A DNA stretch of 64,000 nucleotides from Nostoc sp. B(2019) (GCF_010091925.1 NZ_WVID01000013.1:186001-250000), one strand, 5' to 3'; counted from the stretch's first letter, positions 18,995-28,586 are shown. Numbers and translations are program-made. The notes: generated by a model from the letters alone, not told the origin.

Positions 18995-19063
18995 CTTAGT
19001 GTCTTTGTGCCTTGGTGGTTAAAAAATTGACATTTGAACCACTAAGACACAGAGACACAAAGG
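18995..19063. repeat. Imperfect inverted repeat (dispersed cyanobacterial palindrome)
   Basis: The left arm 18995-19020 and right arm 19037-19063 pair over about 21 of 26 positions around a 16-base loop. The right arm contains AACCACTAAGACACAGAG. A degenerate relative of the right arm lies near 59676-59700. It lies between galT and ddl and may form a stable transcript hairpin. Confidence 0.7.
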
Positions 19064-19081
19064 TGAACTACTATTACTAGG

Positions 19082-20203
19082 TTAAAAGCACCGGGAACCA
19101 TTAAGCTGGAGACTTAATTTACGCTGTTCTGCCGTTTGTTCAATATTCACAACTACAGCCTGTAACTCTTTTGCCTTCTCCTCTGGCAAAGCTTGATTAG
19201 TAAACATTCCCCCTGCGAGTTCAGATCCAGTCAGACTTCGATCAGCTGGATAAAGCTCTGCATATAAATGCGCTTCGGGATGTGTTTTACCGTCAGTTGG
19301 TGCTTGAAACCAAGTCATCGAGTAGGAAAACCGGCGTTCCAGCAAACCATCATATTTGAGGGTAACAGTTTTCAACGCTTTAGCAAGTCCCCAGCGTTGT
19401 TGTGCATTCAGTTCAAACAAGGTAGTTACTGGCTGAATTGGCGCAATCCAGGCTTCATAAGGGTAACGAGCGCACACTGGTACAAAGGCGATCGCATACT
19501 CATCCTGATAAATAATCCGCTTGTTTTGGGTAATCTCTTTTTGAATTAAATCTGTCAGCAAACCCCGGTGATGTTCATGGTAAAATCGTCTCTGCATTTC
19601 CAATATCCGTGCAGGAATAGGCGGTATAAAGGGATATGCATATATTGCACCATGCGATTGGTGCAAATTAATACCTACTTCTGCGTCTCTATTGTCAAAC
19701 GGTAGCACGTACTGAATTTGCTGATTTGCTCCTAGTATCAAAGTGCGATCGCCCCATACTTCCAACAGCAAAGCCAAGTGATCCAGTTCCAGAGAACTTA
19801 GAGATGCTTGCGGATTTTGTGCAAAAACCACAGTCTCACACAGCCCATTTGCAGGTAGCGTTTCCACTATGCACTTAGGTGGAACGGATGCAGATGGCGT
19901 CATCACGGGAAAGGGGTTATCGAACACAGCTACGTCATATCTACCTGAAGGGAGTTCGGTAGGAAATTGTGAGCCGTTGGACGATGCGAGCAGGTTGTAT
20001 TCTGGGGGCGGCAAAAAAGTCTGTTCTTGATGATAACTCGCGTAAGCTACCCATTCGCCACGCAGCGGATGCCAGCGCAGATGAGAGTTTATCTGGACTA
20101 GTTGGTTGCTGGGGCTAGTGGCTATGATAGCCTCTGCGATCGGGAATCGGCTGTATAAGGTTAGTTGACGACCGTCCGGCTTTAAAAGCTGGTGGGAGTA
20201 CAT
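19082..20203 (-). CDS. galT: Galactose-1-phosphate uridylyltransferase-like protein
   Basis: 373 residues; GalT family of the HIT fold, exchanging UDP between glucose-1-P and galactose-1-P (Leloir pathway). Seen: LRWHPLRGEWVAYA, FDNPFP, a GI-N-LHQSHGAIYAYPF active-site stretch, and a C-terminal HPEAHLYAELYP. In the usual HPHGQ motif the nucleophilic histidine (H184 here) is kept, but the preceding histidine is glutamine (Q182) and the last residue is alanine. The N-terminal zinc cysteines are absent. Activity is likely but zinc-independent or altered. The ATG at 20203 follows AAAAGG closely; a TTG lies five codons earlier. Confidence 0.8.
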   Translation of the reverse strand: MYSHQLLKPDGRQLTLYSRFPIAEAIIATSPSNQLVQINSHLRWHPLRGEWVAYASYHQEQTFLPPPEYNLLASSNGSQFPTELPSGRYDVAVFDNPFPVMTPSASVPPKCIVETLPANGLCETVVFAQNPQASLSSLELDHLALLLEVWGDRTLILGANQQIQYVLPFDNRDAEVGINLHQSHGAIYAYPFIPPIPARILEMQRRFYHEHHRGLLTDLIQKEITQNKRIIYQDEYAIAFVPVCARYPYEAWIAPIQPVTTLFELNAQQRWGLAKALKTVTLKYDGLLERRFSYSMTWFQAPTDGKTHPEAHLYAELYPADRSLTGSELAGGMFTNQALPEEKAKELQAVVVNIEQTAEQRKLSLQLNGSRCF

Positions 20204-20863
20204 AATCCTTTTTCTCAAAGAGTTACAGGTCGGATCGCCTCAACTTTTCCTTGAGGCCTGCGAACTGCGTACAACAACCAGTTAGCTTGTTGAAAGATAA
20301 CCGGAACTACGCGTAGTAAAATTTGCTGAGTATCTCAATATTCTTAACAGTGTGCTGTAGGATAGGCTATTAAACTTTTAGCTCTAAGATTCTCCAGTGG
20401 TGATAGGCTACCCACACTTTGGCAGAATTTGGCTTATCCTGGCTCGTGACATTATGGCACACTTAGCTTTAATTTGACATGGGTTTAACCATTTAATCTT
20501 AATTTTTTAGGCTGAGTTTAAAGAATTTGCACAGGTACAACAGGCAAATTCCCTGCTAATTGGGTAACTTAAGGGCATGGGGGGTGTTACCCCTCATTTG
20601 CCTACAGTATCATAATCTTTGTAGCGTTAGTTGTCAAAAATATTATGAAAATATTTAGTTACTTGCTCTGAAAAACCTGTAATTAACATCTTATTAGCAT
20701 AATATCACACAGCAGATGCAGAGAGACAGTTATAAAAATATTTAATTGAGCAAGAAAATAAACCTGTACCTCACTGAGGTGAGAACCGCTATATGCGTGA
20801 GCTAACAATTACGAATTATTACCCCTCTGGGTTAGCAAAGAGGGGTAAGGGCTAGGTTTCTGC
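20204..20863. other. 660-bp gap between ispH and galT
   Basis: No gene was seen. It contains a palindromic element at 20766-20793 and a TAATTCGTAATT-type repeat at about 20806-20818. GC-rich stretches near 20225-20270 look like eroded dispersed repeats. Confidence 0.5.
20766..20793. repeat. 28-bp element, exact inverted copy of 35208-35235
   Basis: This 28-bp stretch is the exact reverse complement of 35208-35235. It contains the near-palindrome ACCTCACTGAGGT and ends in ACCGCTATA, a typical end of small non-autonomous elements in this genus. Confidence 0.9.
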
Positions 20864-22072
20864 TTAAACCATTAATCCTGTAGTCTTTAGGTCAAAAATC
20901 TTCTTAATGATATCTTCTACCACTTTATCTGGTGTAGAAGCACCAGAAGTAATTCCCACAATAATTTCTCCAGTAGGCAACCAATTTTCTGTGATTACCA
21001 ACTGCCCATTTAGTTGCCGATGTTCAATAGAATGTCCTGATTTAATTCGCTCAACACTATCAATATGATAAGAAGGAATTCCTCGGTCAAAAGCAATCTG
21101 TTGCAATTGAGTAGTATTCGATGAATTAAAACCACCAATTACTACCATCAAATCGAGATTTTGTTCCACCAACTCCAGCATGGCGTCTTGGCGTTCTTGG
21201 GTGGCGTCACAGATAGTGTTAAAGCTTTGGAAATGCTGATTTAATTCAGTGGGCCCATACTTCTGCAACATAGTATGCTCAAACAACTTCCCAATTTGCT
21301 CAGTCTCGCCTTTGAGCATTGTGGTTTGGTTAGCAATACCAACCCGTTCTAAATCTTGATCAGGGTCAAATCCTGCTGAACAAGCTTTAGCGAATTTAGC
21401 CAAAAATTCGTCACGGTTTCCACCACTGAGAATATATTTAGCAACATATTCTGCTTCCTGCAAATTTAGCACAATTAAATATTTGCCAGCAAAGGAACTA
21501 GTAGCAACAGTTTCTTCATGCTTATATTTGCCGTGAATAATTGAGGTGTAATCAACTTTTTTGTGTTTCTCTACCGTATTCCAGACTTTAGACACCCAAG
21601 GACAAGTTGTATCAACAATTTTGCAGCCTTGATTGTGAAGTATCTGCATCTCTTGGACGCTAGCCCCAAAAGCAGGTAATATAACCACGTCACCAGTGGC
21701 AACAACAGAAAAATCTTTTTGATTTGCTTCAACGGGGATGAATTGTACTTCCATCTCTTGCATCCGCTGATTCACAGAAGGGTTGTGAATAATCTCATTA
21801 GTAATCCAGATGCGTTCTGTGGGGAAGTGCTGACGGGTTTGATATGCGATCGCTACAGCGCGTTCTACACCCCAGCAGAAGCCAAAAGCCTGGGCTAGCC
21901 GGATTGTGACATCACCCCGTTGTAGGATGTAGTTGCGATCGCGAATTTCCTTAATCAAGTCACTTTGATACTCAGATTGCAACTGGGTAGCAACTTCTGC
22001 TTGATGACCAAACCCCTTGCGATTGTAGTTTTCTGAATGTTGCAGCGATCGCTTAAAAGCTTTTGTATCCAT
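20864..22072 (-). CDS. ispH: 4-hydroxy-3-methylbut-2-enyl diphosphate reductase
   Basis: 402 residues, the cyanobacterial/plant-type long form. It reduces HMBPP to IPP and DMAPP, the last MEP-pathway step, using a [4Fe-4S] cluster. Cluster cysteines are visible in [24 protein letters not shown] and [12 protein letters not shown]. Also seen are [10 protein letters not shown] and [14 protein letters not shown] at the C-terminus. I chose the ATG at 22072 ([10 protein letters not shown]), the conserved family start; an earlier start 18 codons upstream is not conserved. It supplies precursors for carotenoids and chlorophyll. Confidence 0.96.
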   Translation of the reverse strand: MDTKAFKRSLQHSENYNRKGFGHQAEVATQLQSEYQSDLIKEIRDRNYILQRGDVTIRLAQAFGFCWGVERAVAIAYQTRQHFPTERIWITNEIIHNPSVNQRMQEMEVQFIPVEANQKDFSVVATGDVVILPAFGASVQEMQILHNQGCKIVDTTCPWVSKVWNTVEKHKKVDYTSIIHGKYKHEETVATSSFAGKYLIVLNLQEAEYVAKYILSGGNRDEFLAKFAKACSAGFDPDQDLERVGIANQTTMLKGETEQIGKLFEHTMLQKYGPTELNQHFQSFNTICDATQERQDAMLELVEQNLDLMVVIGGFNSSNTTQLQQIAFDRGIPSYHIDSVERIKSGHSIEHRQLNGQLVITENWLPTGEIIVGITSGASTPDKVVEDIIKKIFDLKTTGLMV

Positions 22073-22246
22073 TAGATTTGTCAACTTAATTAAATCACCA
22101 TCTCCTATTTTCTCGCGCCAAGACACGATTTATACAGAGTTGTGTTCAAACATATTATTTATTCTTGGCAGAATGAGTGGGGGAGTGGAAGAAGAGAATA
22201 ATTAATGACCCTTGACTCTTGACCCTTGGCCCCTCTTCTGCTTTTG

Positions 22247-23074
22247 TTAAGGTTGTAATTCCATGTTGCTATAAATCTGCAATGCGGAACGCCAAACTAT
22301 ATAGCCTTCAGGACTTAGGTGTAAGCCATCAGTAGTAAATTCGCGGCGGAGATTACCTTGCTTGCTGGTAAACAGGGGATACAAGTCAAGATATTTGACA
22401 CCTTCATTAGCAGCCACACTTCGCAATTGCTGATTCAACTGGCGAATGCGACTATTATCAACAACTAGCAGTTTGTCTCGTCCTTCCCAGGTTGTCTCTT
22501 CTCCCCCATGTGGCAAAATTGACTGGACAACAACTTGTGCTGCTGGATGTACCTTTCGCAGGTAACTCATAATTTGCCGCTGATTATCTAAAATTACCTC
22601 ATCACTCATCCCCCGAATTAGATCATTAATGCCAACCATCACAAAAATCACCTCTGGCTGGGTGCGGTCAAATAAATCCAATCTTTTCAATAATCCATTG
22701 CTGGTTTCGCCAGAAATTCCCTGATTTAGCCAATTTTTGTCTTCAGGTAATAGCTCAGCAGGAAACCACAGACTCAGAGAATCTCCCGCCAGTATAGTTA
22801 AATGCGGAGGACGTTTCTTAGCGACTACCTCAGCTTCTTTCTTGAGGATGTCTACCCACTGCTGGTAATTGAGTTTTAGACGGGAACCCAAAACAGGTGT
22901 AACAGATTGGGTTTCACTGTTCAGGTTGACTTGAGCTAAGGAAGTTGTAGTCCCAAAAAAAGCAGTCAATCTCTGCTGTTGCCAAATTAGCAGGACGACG
23001 GCCAGCATCAATATGCCGTTGGTTAACAGCGAGAAAAATGCCCAGACAGGAAAGGTTTTTGCAGAAGTAGGCAC
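22247..23074 (-). CDS. Membrane-anchored SGNH/GDSL hydrolase
   Basis: 275 residues from a GTG start. One N-terminal membrane helix (about residues 8-30) is followed by a periplasmic SGNH domain. Block I is LAGDSLSLWF (Ser nucleophile), block II is the glycine in NQGISG, block III is VGINDL (Asn), and block V is DGLHLSPEGY (Asp/His). The enzyme is an esterase or acyl-hydrolase, probably acting on envelope lipids or acetylated glycans; the substrate is not shown. It follows ispH on the same strand after a 174-bp gap. Confidence 0.85.
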   Translation of the reverse strand: MPTSAKTFPVWAFFSLLTNGILMLAVVLLIWQQQRLTAFFGTTTSLAQVNLNSETQSVTPVLGSRLKLNYQQWVDILKKEAEVVAKKRPPHLTILAGDSLSLWFPAELLPEDKNWLNQGISGETSNGLLKRLDLFDRTQPEVIFVMVGINDLIRGMSDEVILDNQRQIMSYLRKVHPAAQVVVQSILPHGGEETTWEGRDKLLVVDNSRIRQLNQQLRSVAANEGVKYLDLYPLFTSKQGNLRREFTTDGLHLSPEGYIVWRSALQIYSNMELQP

Positions 23075-23526
23075 GACTAGGGAAATTTACCAATTGTTTG
23101 AATCAGATTTTAACTGATTCGCCGTCAGTACTCCGCTTATTAGTAAGTAGTTTGCAAAAAAAGAGACAGGAGTCAAGAGTCAGCCTTTCCAAGGTGAAAT
23201 GTATTTTTGCAAAAACGGAACTTAAGCCTGAAAAATATTGTCATACATGGCTTTCAGTTTTTTCATTTTCCTGTTTTACCCAGACATAGAGAGGCTACAA
23301 CGAGCCACAATTTAGTACATAATTACTAATTAATCTGGCTTTTACTCTCTTAAATACCAATACTGTAGGACTCCTATTTGATTTTTGAAATACACGTAGA
23401 GTGGGCAAAGCCCACCATACATTACTTAAAATTTTTCACATATTATTTAGGATTACTATAGGCTTTTTAGTGGTGTTAAGGCTTCTACAATCAATAACCA
23501 TTTAATCAATTAAAGACGTTTGAGAA
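23075..23526. other. Divergent gap with small repeats
   Basis: The region lies between the SGNH gene and the broken secreted-protein gene. It has AGTCAAGAGTCAG-type short repeats near 23171 and a GTGGGC-AAA-GCCCAC hairpin at about 23401-23415. A 63-codon plus-strand frame (23098-23289) has no support as a gene. Confidence 0.45.
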
Positions 23527-24024
23527 ATGAAAAAAGTACTAAGCGCGATCGCACTAGTTGCATGTTTGGGTTTGGGATTAGTATATGCTGCAACAGCTAG
23601 CCAGCAAGAACTAAAACAAAACCCACGCCCACCAGAATTAGATAAACCAGGTGAAGTTGAAACCACATCAAAAGCAGCGCCTAACTATCTGTTTCCTGAC
23701 AATAGCAGCAAAACTGAAGCACAATTAACTAAGAAATAAAATGCTATTGGTGAACTCAAAAAGGATCTAAAGCTTAAGCAAATTAAGTTAGCAAAATACT
23801 CAGAGTATCTAGAAAATAAAAAGCAATGTGGTGGCGATATTATCGAAAATCTACAAGTTCACCCAAAACGTTTAGTGTGGGTAGTTGAAATAGATGCACC
23901 ATTAGGTGTAGAAGTGCCACAAAAAAATGGGCAGTCTGTTAAATTCAAAAAGTCATCAATAACTATCGTTGTTGACGCAGAAACAGGACAAAGGTTTGAT
24001 ACTGATATTGTAGAGACGCCTTAA
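23527..24024 (+). pseudogene. Secreted protein gene interrupted by one in-frame stop
   Basis: From the ATG at 23527 the frame encodes a signal peptide (MKKVLSAIALVACLGLGLV, then AATA) and a polar segment, and meets TAA at 23737-23739. The same frame then continues for 94 codons without a stop to 24022-24024. That part reads as a structured domain (LVWVVEIDAPLG, SSITIVVDAETGQRFDTD). A terminator follows directly. So one nonsense codon splits a 165-codon gene. Seen in sequence; whether it is a mutation, read-through or a sequencing error cannot be told. The intact protein would be exported; its function is unknown. Confidence 0.8.
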
Positions 24025-24043
24025 TTGCCACACTCTGAACAGT

Positions 24044-24079
24044 AACCCTCACTGACGGCAATCAGTGAGGGTTGTTTTA
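24044..24079 (+). terminator. Rho-independent terminator
   Basis: A perfect 12-bp stem AACCCTCACTGA / TCAGTGAGGGTT with a six-base loop, followed by GTTTTAT. It lies 20 bp after the final stop of the interrupted secreted-protein gene and supports reading 23527-24024 as one transcription unit. Confidence 0.9.
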
Positions 24080-24166
24080 TGTGTGGGGGTCAATTTCGTG
24101 AGTACACTTTAACTATTCTCCGAGTATTGCTATCCCTCAAATAAAGATGTAAAAAGCTACATCAAT

Positions 24167-24346
24167 TTATAGGATGCCCCAAAAATGGAGGAACCCTTGA
24201 CCAGAGAAAACCTCAAGTAGAACAGCGGATAAAAAACCAATCATTGCAAAACGACCGTTCCAATTTTCGCTTTGAGGAGTGAATCCCCAACGCAATGCAT
24301 TAGGATCTTCTGAAACCAAAGGCGTGGTCTTTTTTGTGCCTGTCAT
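24167..24346 (-). CDS. High-light-inducible (Hli/Scp) protein, one-helix Cab family
   Basis: 59 residues. The chlorophyll-binding helix is [19 protein letters not shown], preceded by LRWGFTPQS and followed by [13 protein letters not shown]: the complete ELIP/HLIP signature. These thylakoid proteins bind chlorophyll and carotenoid and protect photosystem II assembly under strong light. The ATG at 24346 has GGAG eight bases upstream. A perfect HLR1 box lies 42 bp upstream, so RpaB control under high light is expected. This is strong family identification despite the short length. Confidence 0.95.
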   Translation of the reverse strand: MTGTKKTTPLVSEDPNALRWGFTPQSENWNGRFAMIGFLSAVLLEVFSGQGFLHFWGIL

Positions 24347-24387
24347 AATTAATACTCCAAGCTTTTTTGTTTTAACAGTTTCATCTG

Positions 24388-24405
24388 TATGTAAATTAAT
24401 GTAAC
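24388..24405 (-). promoter_or_regulatory. HLR1 box (RpaB binding site) of the hli gene
   Basis: On the minus strand the site reads GTTACATTAATTTACATA. This fits the HLR1 consensus (two (G/T)TTACA(T/A)(T/A) direct repeats separated by two bases) at every defined position. It ends 42 bp before the hli ATG. RpaB regulates hli genes through HLR1 sites. A plausible -10 (TGTTAAA) lies between box and start. Confidence 0.85.
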
Positions 24406-24540
24406 AGACTTTTAAAAAATTGCAACATAAACTCAGGGTTTACGTAAATAAACCTGGTTTCTGGCATCTGCTGCCTAAGTTCTGGCTTTTTTAGAAACTA
24501 TCAGGACTTACACAAAAATTGCCTAAAAGCTTAATTTATC

Positions 24541-24614
24541 GTTCGCGTAGCGTGCCGGAGGCATACCACTAAGACGCCAACGCGTAGCGTCTGTCTGCGA
24601 CACGCTGCGCGAAC
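24541..24614. repeat. GC-rich inverted repeat
   Basis: The 14-base arms GTTCGCGTAGCGTG (24541-24554) and CACGCTGCGCGAAC (24601-24614) pair with one mismatch around a 46-base loop that contains further GCGTAGCGT motifs. It is related in composition to elements near 7875 and 32060. Confidence 0.85.
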
Positions 24615-24788
24615 GTAGAGAAGAATGCGTCGAGTGTGCGTAAGTCCTAACTATGTGCCAGTTGCGTCAGCCATGTGTAGTTACCAACCTGACAGCGTGA
24701 GCCACAACATAAATGCACCCAATAGTGATAATGCTTACTAGCTTATAATCGCTGCTGTCTTCGCTATGCATGTGGGCGATAGCTTCGA

Positions 24789-25361
24789 TTAAGAAGATTT
24801 TTTACCATCTGTGACAATCTGCGAGAGAAGGTTTCCTGTGAAATCTAGCAACTGATCCAGCAATAAGCCAATGATACCGATGTAAAGTATCATTTCGATA
24901 ATGTAATCAGTGTTACCAGCTTTATAAGCATCCCAGGTGAGAAAGCCAAGTCCTCTTGTTCCTGTGAGCATTTCAGTAGCAATAACTGTAAACCATGCTA
25001 CCCAAATGCCAACTTTCAAAGCATGAAATATATGAAAAATCGCTACTCGAAAGTTATTGCCCTGTCTGCGAAAATGCTGTATGCCTATTGCTGTATTAAT
25101 AATTACAGTCCAGAGTGTCCCAATGAAAATTACGCTCACGGCTGCCGATTCTAGGTCTTTAAATGCTATGAGTGCAATGGGTAACAAGGCTATGGGAGGG
25201 ATACTATGTGGTATCTGAAATAACCGCCTAAATATTTGATAAATTGGGTCATTTATACCGATTAAATATCCAGTGAAACTACCCAAAACGGCGGCTGGAA
25301 TGTAGCCTATAAATAATCTTTGTAGGCTAGCTAAAAAGTCTAAAAATATATTATTCTCCAT
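24789..25361 (-). pseudogene. Truncated NrtB/SsuC-type ABC permease
   Basis: 190 codons. The sequence aligns by eye with the inner part of nitrate/cyanate/taurine-type permeases: ASLQRLFIGYIPAAVLG, PPIALLPIALIAF, GTLWTVIINTAIG and ATEMLTGTRGLGFLTWDAY. The family protein is about 270 residues and begins roughly 80 residues earlier; that part is missing. The EAA loop after IGIQHF is also shorter than usual. No binding protein or ATPase gene is adjacent. I read it as a decayed orphan; an open frame with a start codon leaves a small chance of a functional variant. Confidence 0.65.
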
Positions 25362-25952
25362 GCCTCAGTTCTCATTTATATTATCTGGGGAATACTGCGG
25401 CAGTGACACACCATAGCAAATAGAAAAGTGATTTGAATTACACTTTCTATGTTTCTAATACAAGATTACCTGTGCCATCTTCTCCTGGGAGGTTCCTCAA
25501 AAAGTTTAGGTATTTTTACGTTGATAAAGGAGTAATCTGAAGAAGGTTTGACAATACGGTTAACTAAAATTTATCAGAGAAGTAAACCCTGATTAGGAAA
25601 TTAAATAAAATTTCAATAATTCACTTGCTTGATACTTTGAGTAAATGTGAATATGCAAAAGTTTTACTAATAATAATTAGGAAAATCTGTTCTTAGCAAT
25701 ACAGATTATAATTGTGAAATGTTGACGCGATCGCCTAAAATTTGAAACTTTTAGATAAAAACTCCAAAATTTAAGCCTTGAACTGGGAATATCGAGTTTT
25801 ACACTCCAACATCCAAGTTCAAAGCTCTAAATTTAAACTTCTTTTATATGGCTAACCATATTTGCAGCTGGGCTTTCCAAGACTTATAGGTAAACCTACA
25901 CTTCATGTCAACAATTGTAGATATTTAGCCCTACCCTAGAATTCTTGTCTTT
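25362..25952. other. 591-bp AT-rich gap without a gene
   Basis: This lies upstream of the truncated permease and downstream of mlaD. I saw no remnant of the missing permease N-terminus in the frames I read, and no RNA gene. Confidence 0.45.
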
Positions 25953-27515
25953 CTATTTCCCAGTCTCCAGTTGCTCCCGTTGTTTACCATACTCCCGCAG
26001 TTGCTTCAATAGGTCTTCTTGGGATGATTTGGAAGTGGACGGGGACGGACTGGGAAGTTGAGAGTTTGTACCAGCACTCTGAAAAGTAGCAGATGAGGAA
26101 TTGGTTGTATAGACGCGTAAGGACTTATCATCAGATATTGCCTGTTGGGTTGGTGCTGGACTCATAATCACAGCATTTGTGTCCATAGCTGTTACCGAGT
26201 CCAAAATATCAGCGATTTGCCGTTGTTGCCGCGTTAGCGCCTGCTGGGTTGGTGCTGGATTCTTAATTACAGCATTTGGTTGATTCACAGCAGCTTTTAT
26301 CGAGTCTAGGGTAGTAGCAACCTGCGCTTGTTGCTGCATTTGCTGGGTAGAAGACACCAAGCCACTTAGACCATTCACCAATTGTCGGAGATTTTGCCGG
26401 AAAGCAGGATCACCCGTCAACTCATCCAAATCAGATGTAATTTTTTGGGTGTTTTCAAATGTTACTCGTGCTGAATCTAAAGTTTGTTGCAGTAGTACTA
26501 CGTTATTTGGATCGTTTAAAGTTTTAGTGGCATCGCGTAAGTTAGCTGACGCTTGCGCTGCATTTGTCGAGAGGGTTTCTAAATTTTGTAGTAATTGTCC
26601 TTGGGTCAATCGACTTACACTAGGTGATAAAGTACTAACTGTAACGCGCAGTTGATTACTAGTTTCAGTGATGTTGTTTAAAGCACCAACTAGTGAAGAA
26701 CGATTTGTTGTCACCAGATTATCTAGGTTGCTGAGCAAACGATTCGCTTGATTTGCAGTTGCGCTAAATTGACTTGCGGTTACACCAAATTGATCTACTG
26801 TTTTAGCAGTGGATGTGCTGAGTTTATTTGACGCCTGTTGCACAGAATTAGCAGTAGCGGAAAATGTGCTTAGTTGCTGTCTTAAGCTTTTGGTTAAAGC
26901 TTGAAGATCCTGACTTAGTTCCGCAAAATTGGACGCCGCTCCTGTAGTGCTTTCCAGAACCCTATTGACGTTGTTATAGAATTTGGGATTAGTGTATGTA
27001 GTAGCTAAGTCAGTTGAGCTGCGAATCAGATCATCAACACTGATACCAATCTGACCTTTTAAGCGAGAACCATTACAGACAATGAGGCTGGAATCGCAAT
27101 TTTTCTCTAGTGGCTTAGCTAGGACAACCCCAGGCGGTAGCGTCGCTTTTGGTGTAATGTCGATAATGCTTTCACTAATCAGTCCGCTTTGATTAGCTTC
27201 CACCGATGCATTAAGCGGGATGATTAGGTCAGGTTGAGCAATTTCAATTTCTACTTCGACGGCATTTGGTTTTGGTTGAACCTTAGAAATATTGCCTACT
27301 TTGACGCCACGATAGCGAACTGGCGCTCCTCTTTGCATGCCGCCAGCATTGGCAAATTCTACAATAGCTTTGTATGACCTCTGAGCACCAGTGAATCTAT
27401 TCAACCACAAAAATATTAATCCGAATACCCCCAGTCCTAGCAGGAGTAACAATCCTACAGAACCTTCTCTAAATGTTCGCATAGACGCGAAGCGGCTTGT
27501 CATTAGACCTCGCAT
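25953..27515 (-). CDS. MlaD-type MCE-domain lipid transport protein
   Basis: 520 residues. A basic N-terminus precedes one membrane helix (about residues 17-38), then an MCE domain (about 42-120; MQRGAPVRYRGVKVGNISKV is the typical entry). A long Ser/Gln/Asn-rich coiled-coil-like region and a low-complexity C-terminus follow. In the Mla/TGD pathway MlaD forms a ring that passes phospholipids between membranes. The ATG at 27515 has GGAG eight bases upstream. The ATPase gene lies 98 bp upstream on the same strand. The usual permease (MlaE) is not in this cluster. Confidence 0.88.
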   Translation of the reverse strand: MRGLMTSRFASMRTFREGSVGLLLLLGLGVFGLIFLWLNRFTGAQRSYKAIVEFANAGGMQRGAPVRYRGVKVGNISKVQPKPNAVEVEIEIAQPDLIIPLNASVEANQSGLISESIIDITPKATLPPGVVLAKPLEKNCDSSLIVCNGSRLKGQIGISVDDLIRSSTDLATTYTNPKFYNNVNRVLESTTGAASNFAELSQDLQALTKSLRQQLSTFSATANSVQQASNKLSTSTAKTVDQFGVTASQFSATANQANRLLSNLDNLVTTNRSSLVGALNNITETSNQLRVTVSTLSPSVSRLTQGQLLQNLETLSTNAAQASANLRDATKTLNDPNNVVLLQQTLDSARVTFENTQKITSDLDELTGDPAFRQNLRQLVNGLSGLVSSTQQMQQQAQVATTLDSIKAAVNQPNAVIKNPAPTQQALTRQQRQIADILDSVTAMDTNAVIMSPAPTQQAISDDKSLRVYTTNSSSATFQSAGTNSQLPSPSPSTSKSSQEDLLKQLREYGKQREQLETGK

Positions 27516-27613
27516 TTTTTTCTCCACCCAAAAATTAGTTTTGAGTCCTGAGTATTTAAGTGGTGAGTGAAAATAACTATACTCAGGACTCAGCACTCAT
27601 CACTCAAAACTGA

Positions 27614-28396
27614 TTAGCCGGCTACCTTAATTGGGCCATGCACACTTCCACTGATAAATTGTCTAATCAACGGATGCTCTGTGCTATCTATTTCACTCAC
27701 TGTACCTTGCCACTGCACTTTACCTTCATAGAGAAACACAAGTCTGTCAGATGTACGGCGTATAGTACTGTCTTGATGCGTAACAACGGCATAAGTACCA
27801 CAGACTCCTTGTGCGCTTTGCAAATAACGGATTAAATCTTCAATCACTGTTGAAGCAATTGGATCAAGTCCGGCTGTTGGTTCATCGTATAGTAAAACTT
27901 CTGGAGTTTCTGAGGGGTTATCAGGGTTAGACATAATTGCACGGGCAAAACTTACCCGTTTTCGCATCCCCCCAGAGAGTTCGGCTGGGTAAAGATTGGT
28001 AATTCCCGGCAAACCTACCATCTCCAATTTTTCTTTTACCAGTTCTCGAATACGCGATCGCGGTAATTTTGAGTTTTGGTAAAGTAAAAATCCGACATTT
28101 TCCTCCACCGTTAATGAATCAAATAATGCCGCTTGCTGAAACACCATACCAATACCAACCGGGTCGCCACCATCCTCAATCAAACCGTCTCGCCGTACCC
28201 CTTGCACATAAATTTCTCCTTCATCAGGAGCCAGTAACCCCGCGATTATCCGTAAAACCGTGGATTTACCAGTCCCCGAAGGGCCAATAATTCCCAGTGC
28301 TTCTCCCCGGTAAATTGTCAAATCTACGTTATCTAAAACTTTATGGCTACCAAAGGACTTAGAAACACCTTTTAGTTCAATCAATGGTTCAGTCAT
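27614..28396 (-). CDS. MlaF-type ABC transporter ATPase
   Basis: 260 residues. Walker A is GPSGTGKST, the Q-loop lies in MVFQQAALFDSLTV, the signature is LSGGMRKRVSFARA, Walker B is VLLYDEPTAGLDP, and the H-loop is VVTHQD. The GMRKR form of the signature is characteristic of the Mla/TGD3 ATPases. With the downstream MCE protein it should energise phospholipid transfer between inner and outer or thylakoid membranes. The start is the ATG at 28396. Confidence 0.9.
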   Translation of the reverse strand: MTEPLIELKGVSKSFGSHKVLDNVDLTIYRGEALGIIGPSGTGKSTVLRIIAGLLAPDEGEIYVQGVRRDGLIEDGGDPVGIGMVFQQAALFDSLTVEENVGFLLYQNSKLPRSRIRELVKEKLEMVGLPGITNLYPAELSGGMRKRVSFARAIMSNPDNPSETPEVLLYDEPTAGLDPIASTVIEDLIRYLQSAQGVCGTYAVVTHQDSTIRRTSDRLVFLYEGKVQWQGTVSEIDSTEHPLIRQFISGSVHGPIKVAG

Positions 28397-28421
28397 TGGT
28401 TATAAATCAGTGGTCAGTGGT

Positions 28422-28586
28422 CAAGGGTCAAGGGGAGCCAGCGCTGCGGGGAGACACTGCGTTGCGCGGGTTCCCCGCGTTGAAGCAAGTGTCGTCGGGT
28501 TTCCCGACTTGTACCCCTACGGGGAAGCAAGCTACGCGCAGCGTCTCCTTTAGGAGAGGCGGCTGGCGTTCAAGGATCAAGGGTCA
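28422..28586. repeat. GC-rich modular palindrome, long form with nested hairpin
   Basis: 28496-28548 is the exact inverted copy of 13869-13921. Between the shared core and the shared end there is an extra module (about 28446-28493) that the 13.9-kb copy lacks. Its 24-bp centre 28459-28482 is identical to 55320-55343. AGGGTCA short repeats flank both sides. It lies in the mlaF / oxidoreductase divergent gap. Confidence 0.92.

Larger units (their letters stand above)
24347..24788. other. Gap holding the hli promoter and a palindromic repeat
   Basis: The hli regulatory region (HLR1 at 24388-24405) lies at the left, and a 74-bp inverted repeat at 24541-24614 in the middle. No gene was seen in the remainder. 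Confidence 0.6.

Noticed and set aside
23098-23289. 63-codon plus-strand frame
   Set aside because: Composition follows short repeats; no start signal or homology.
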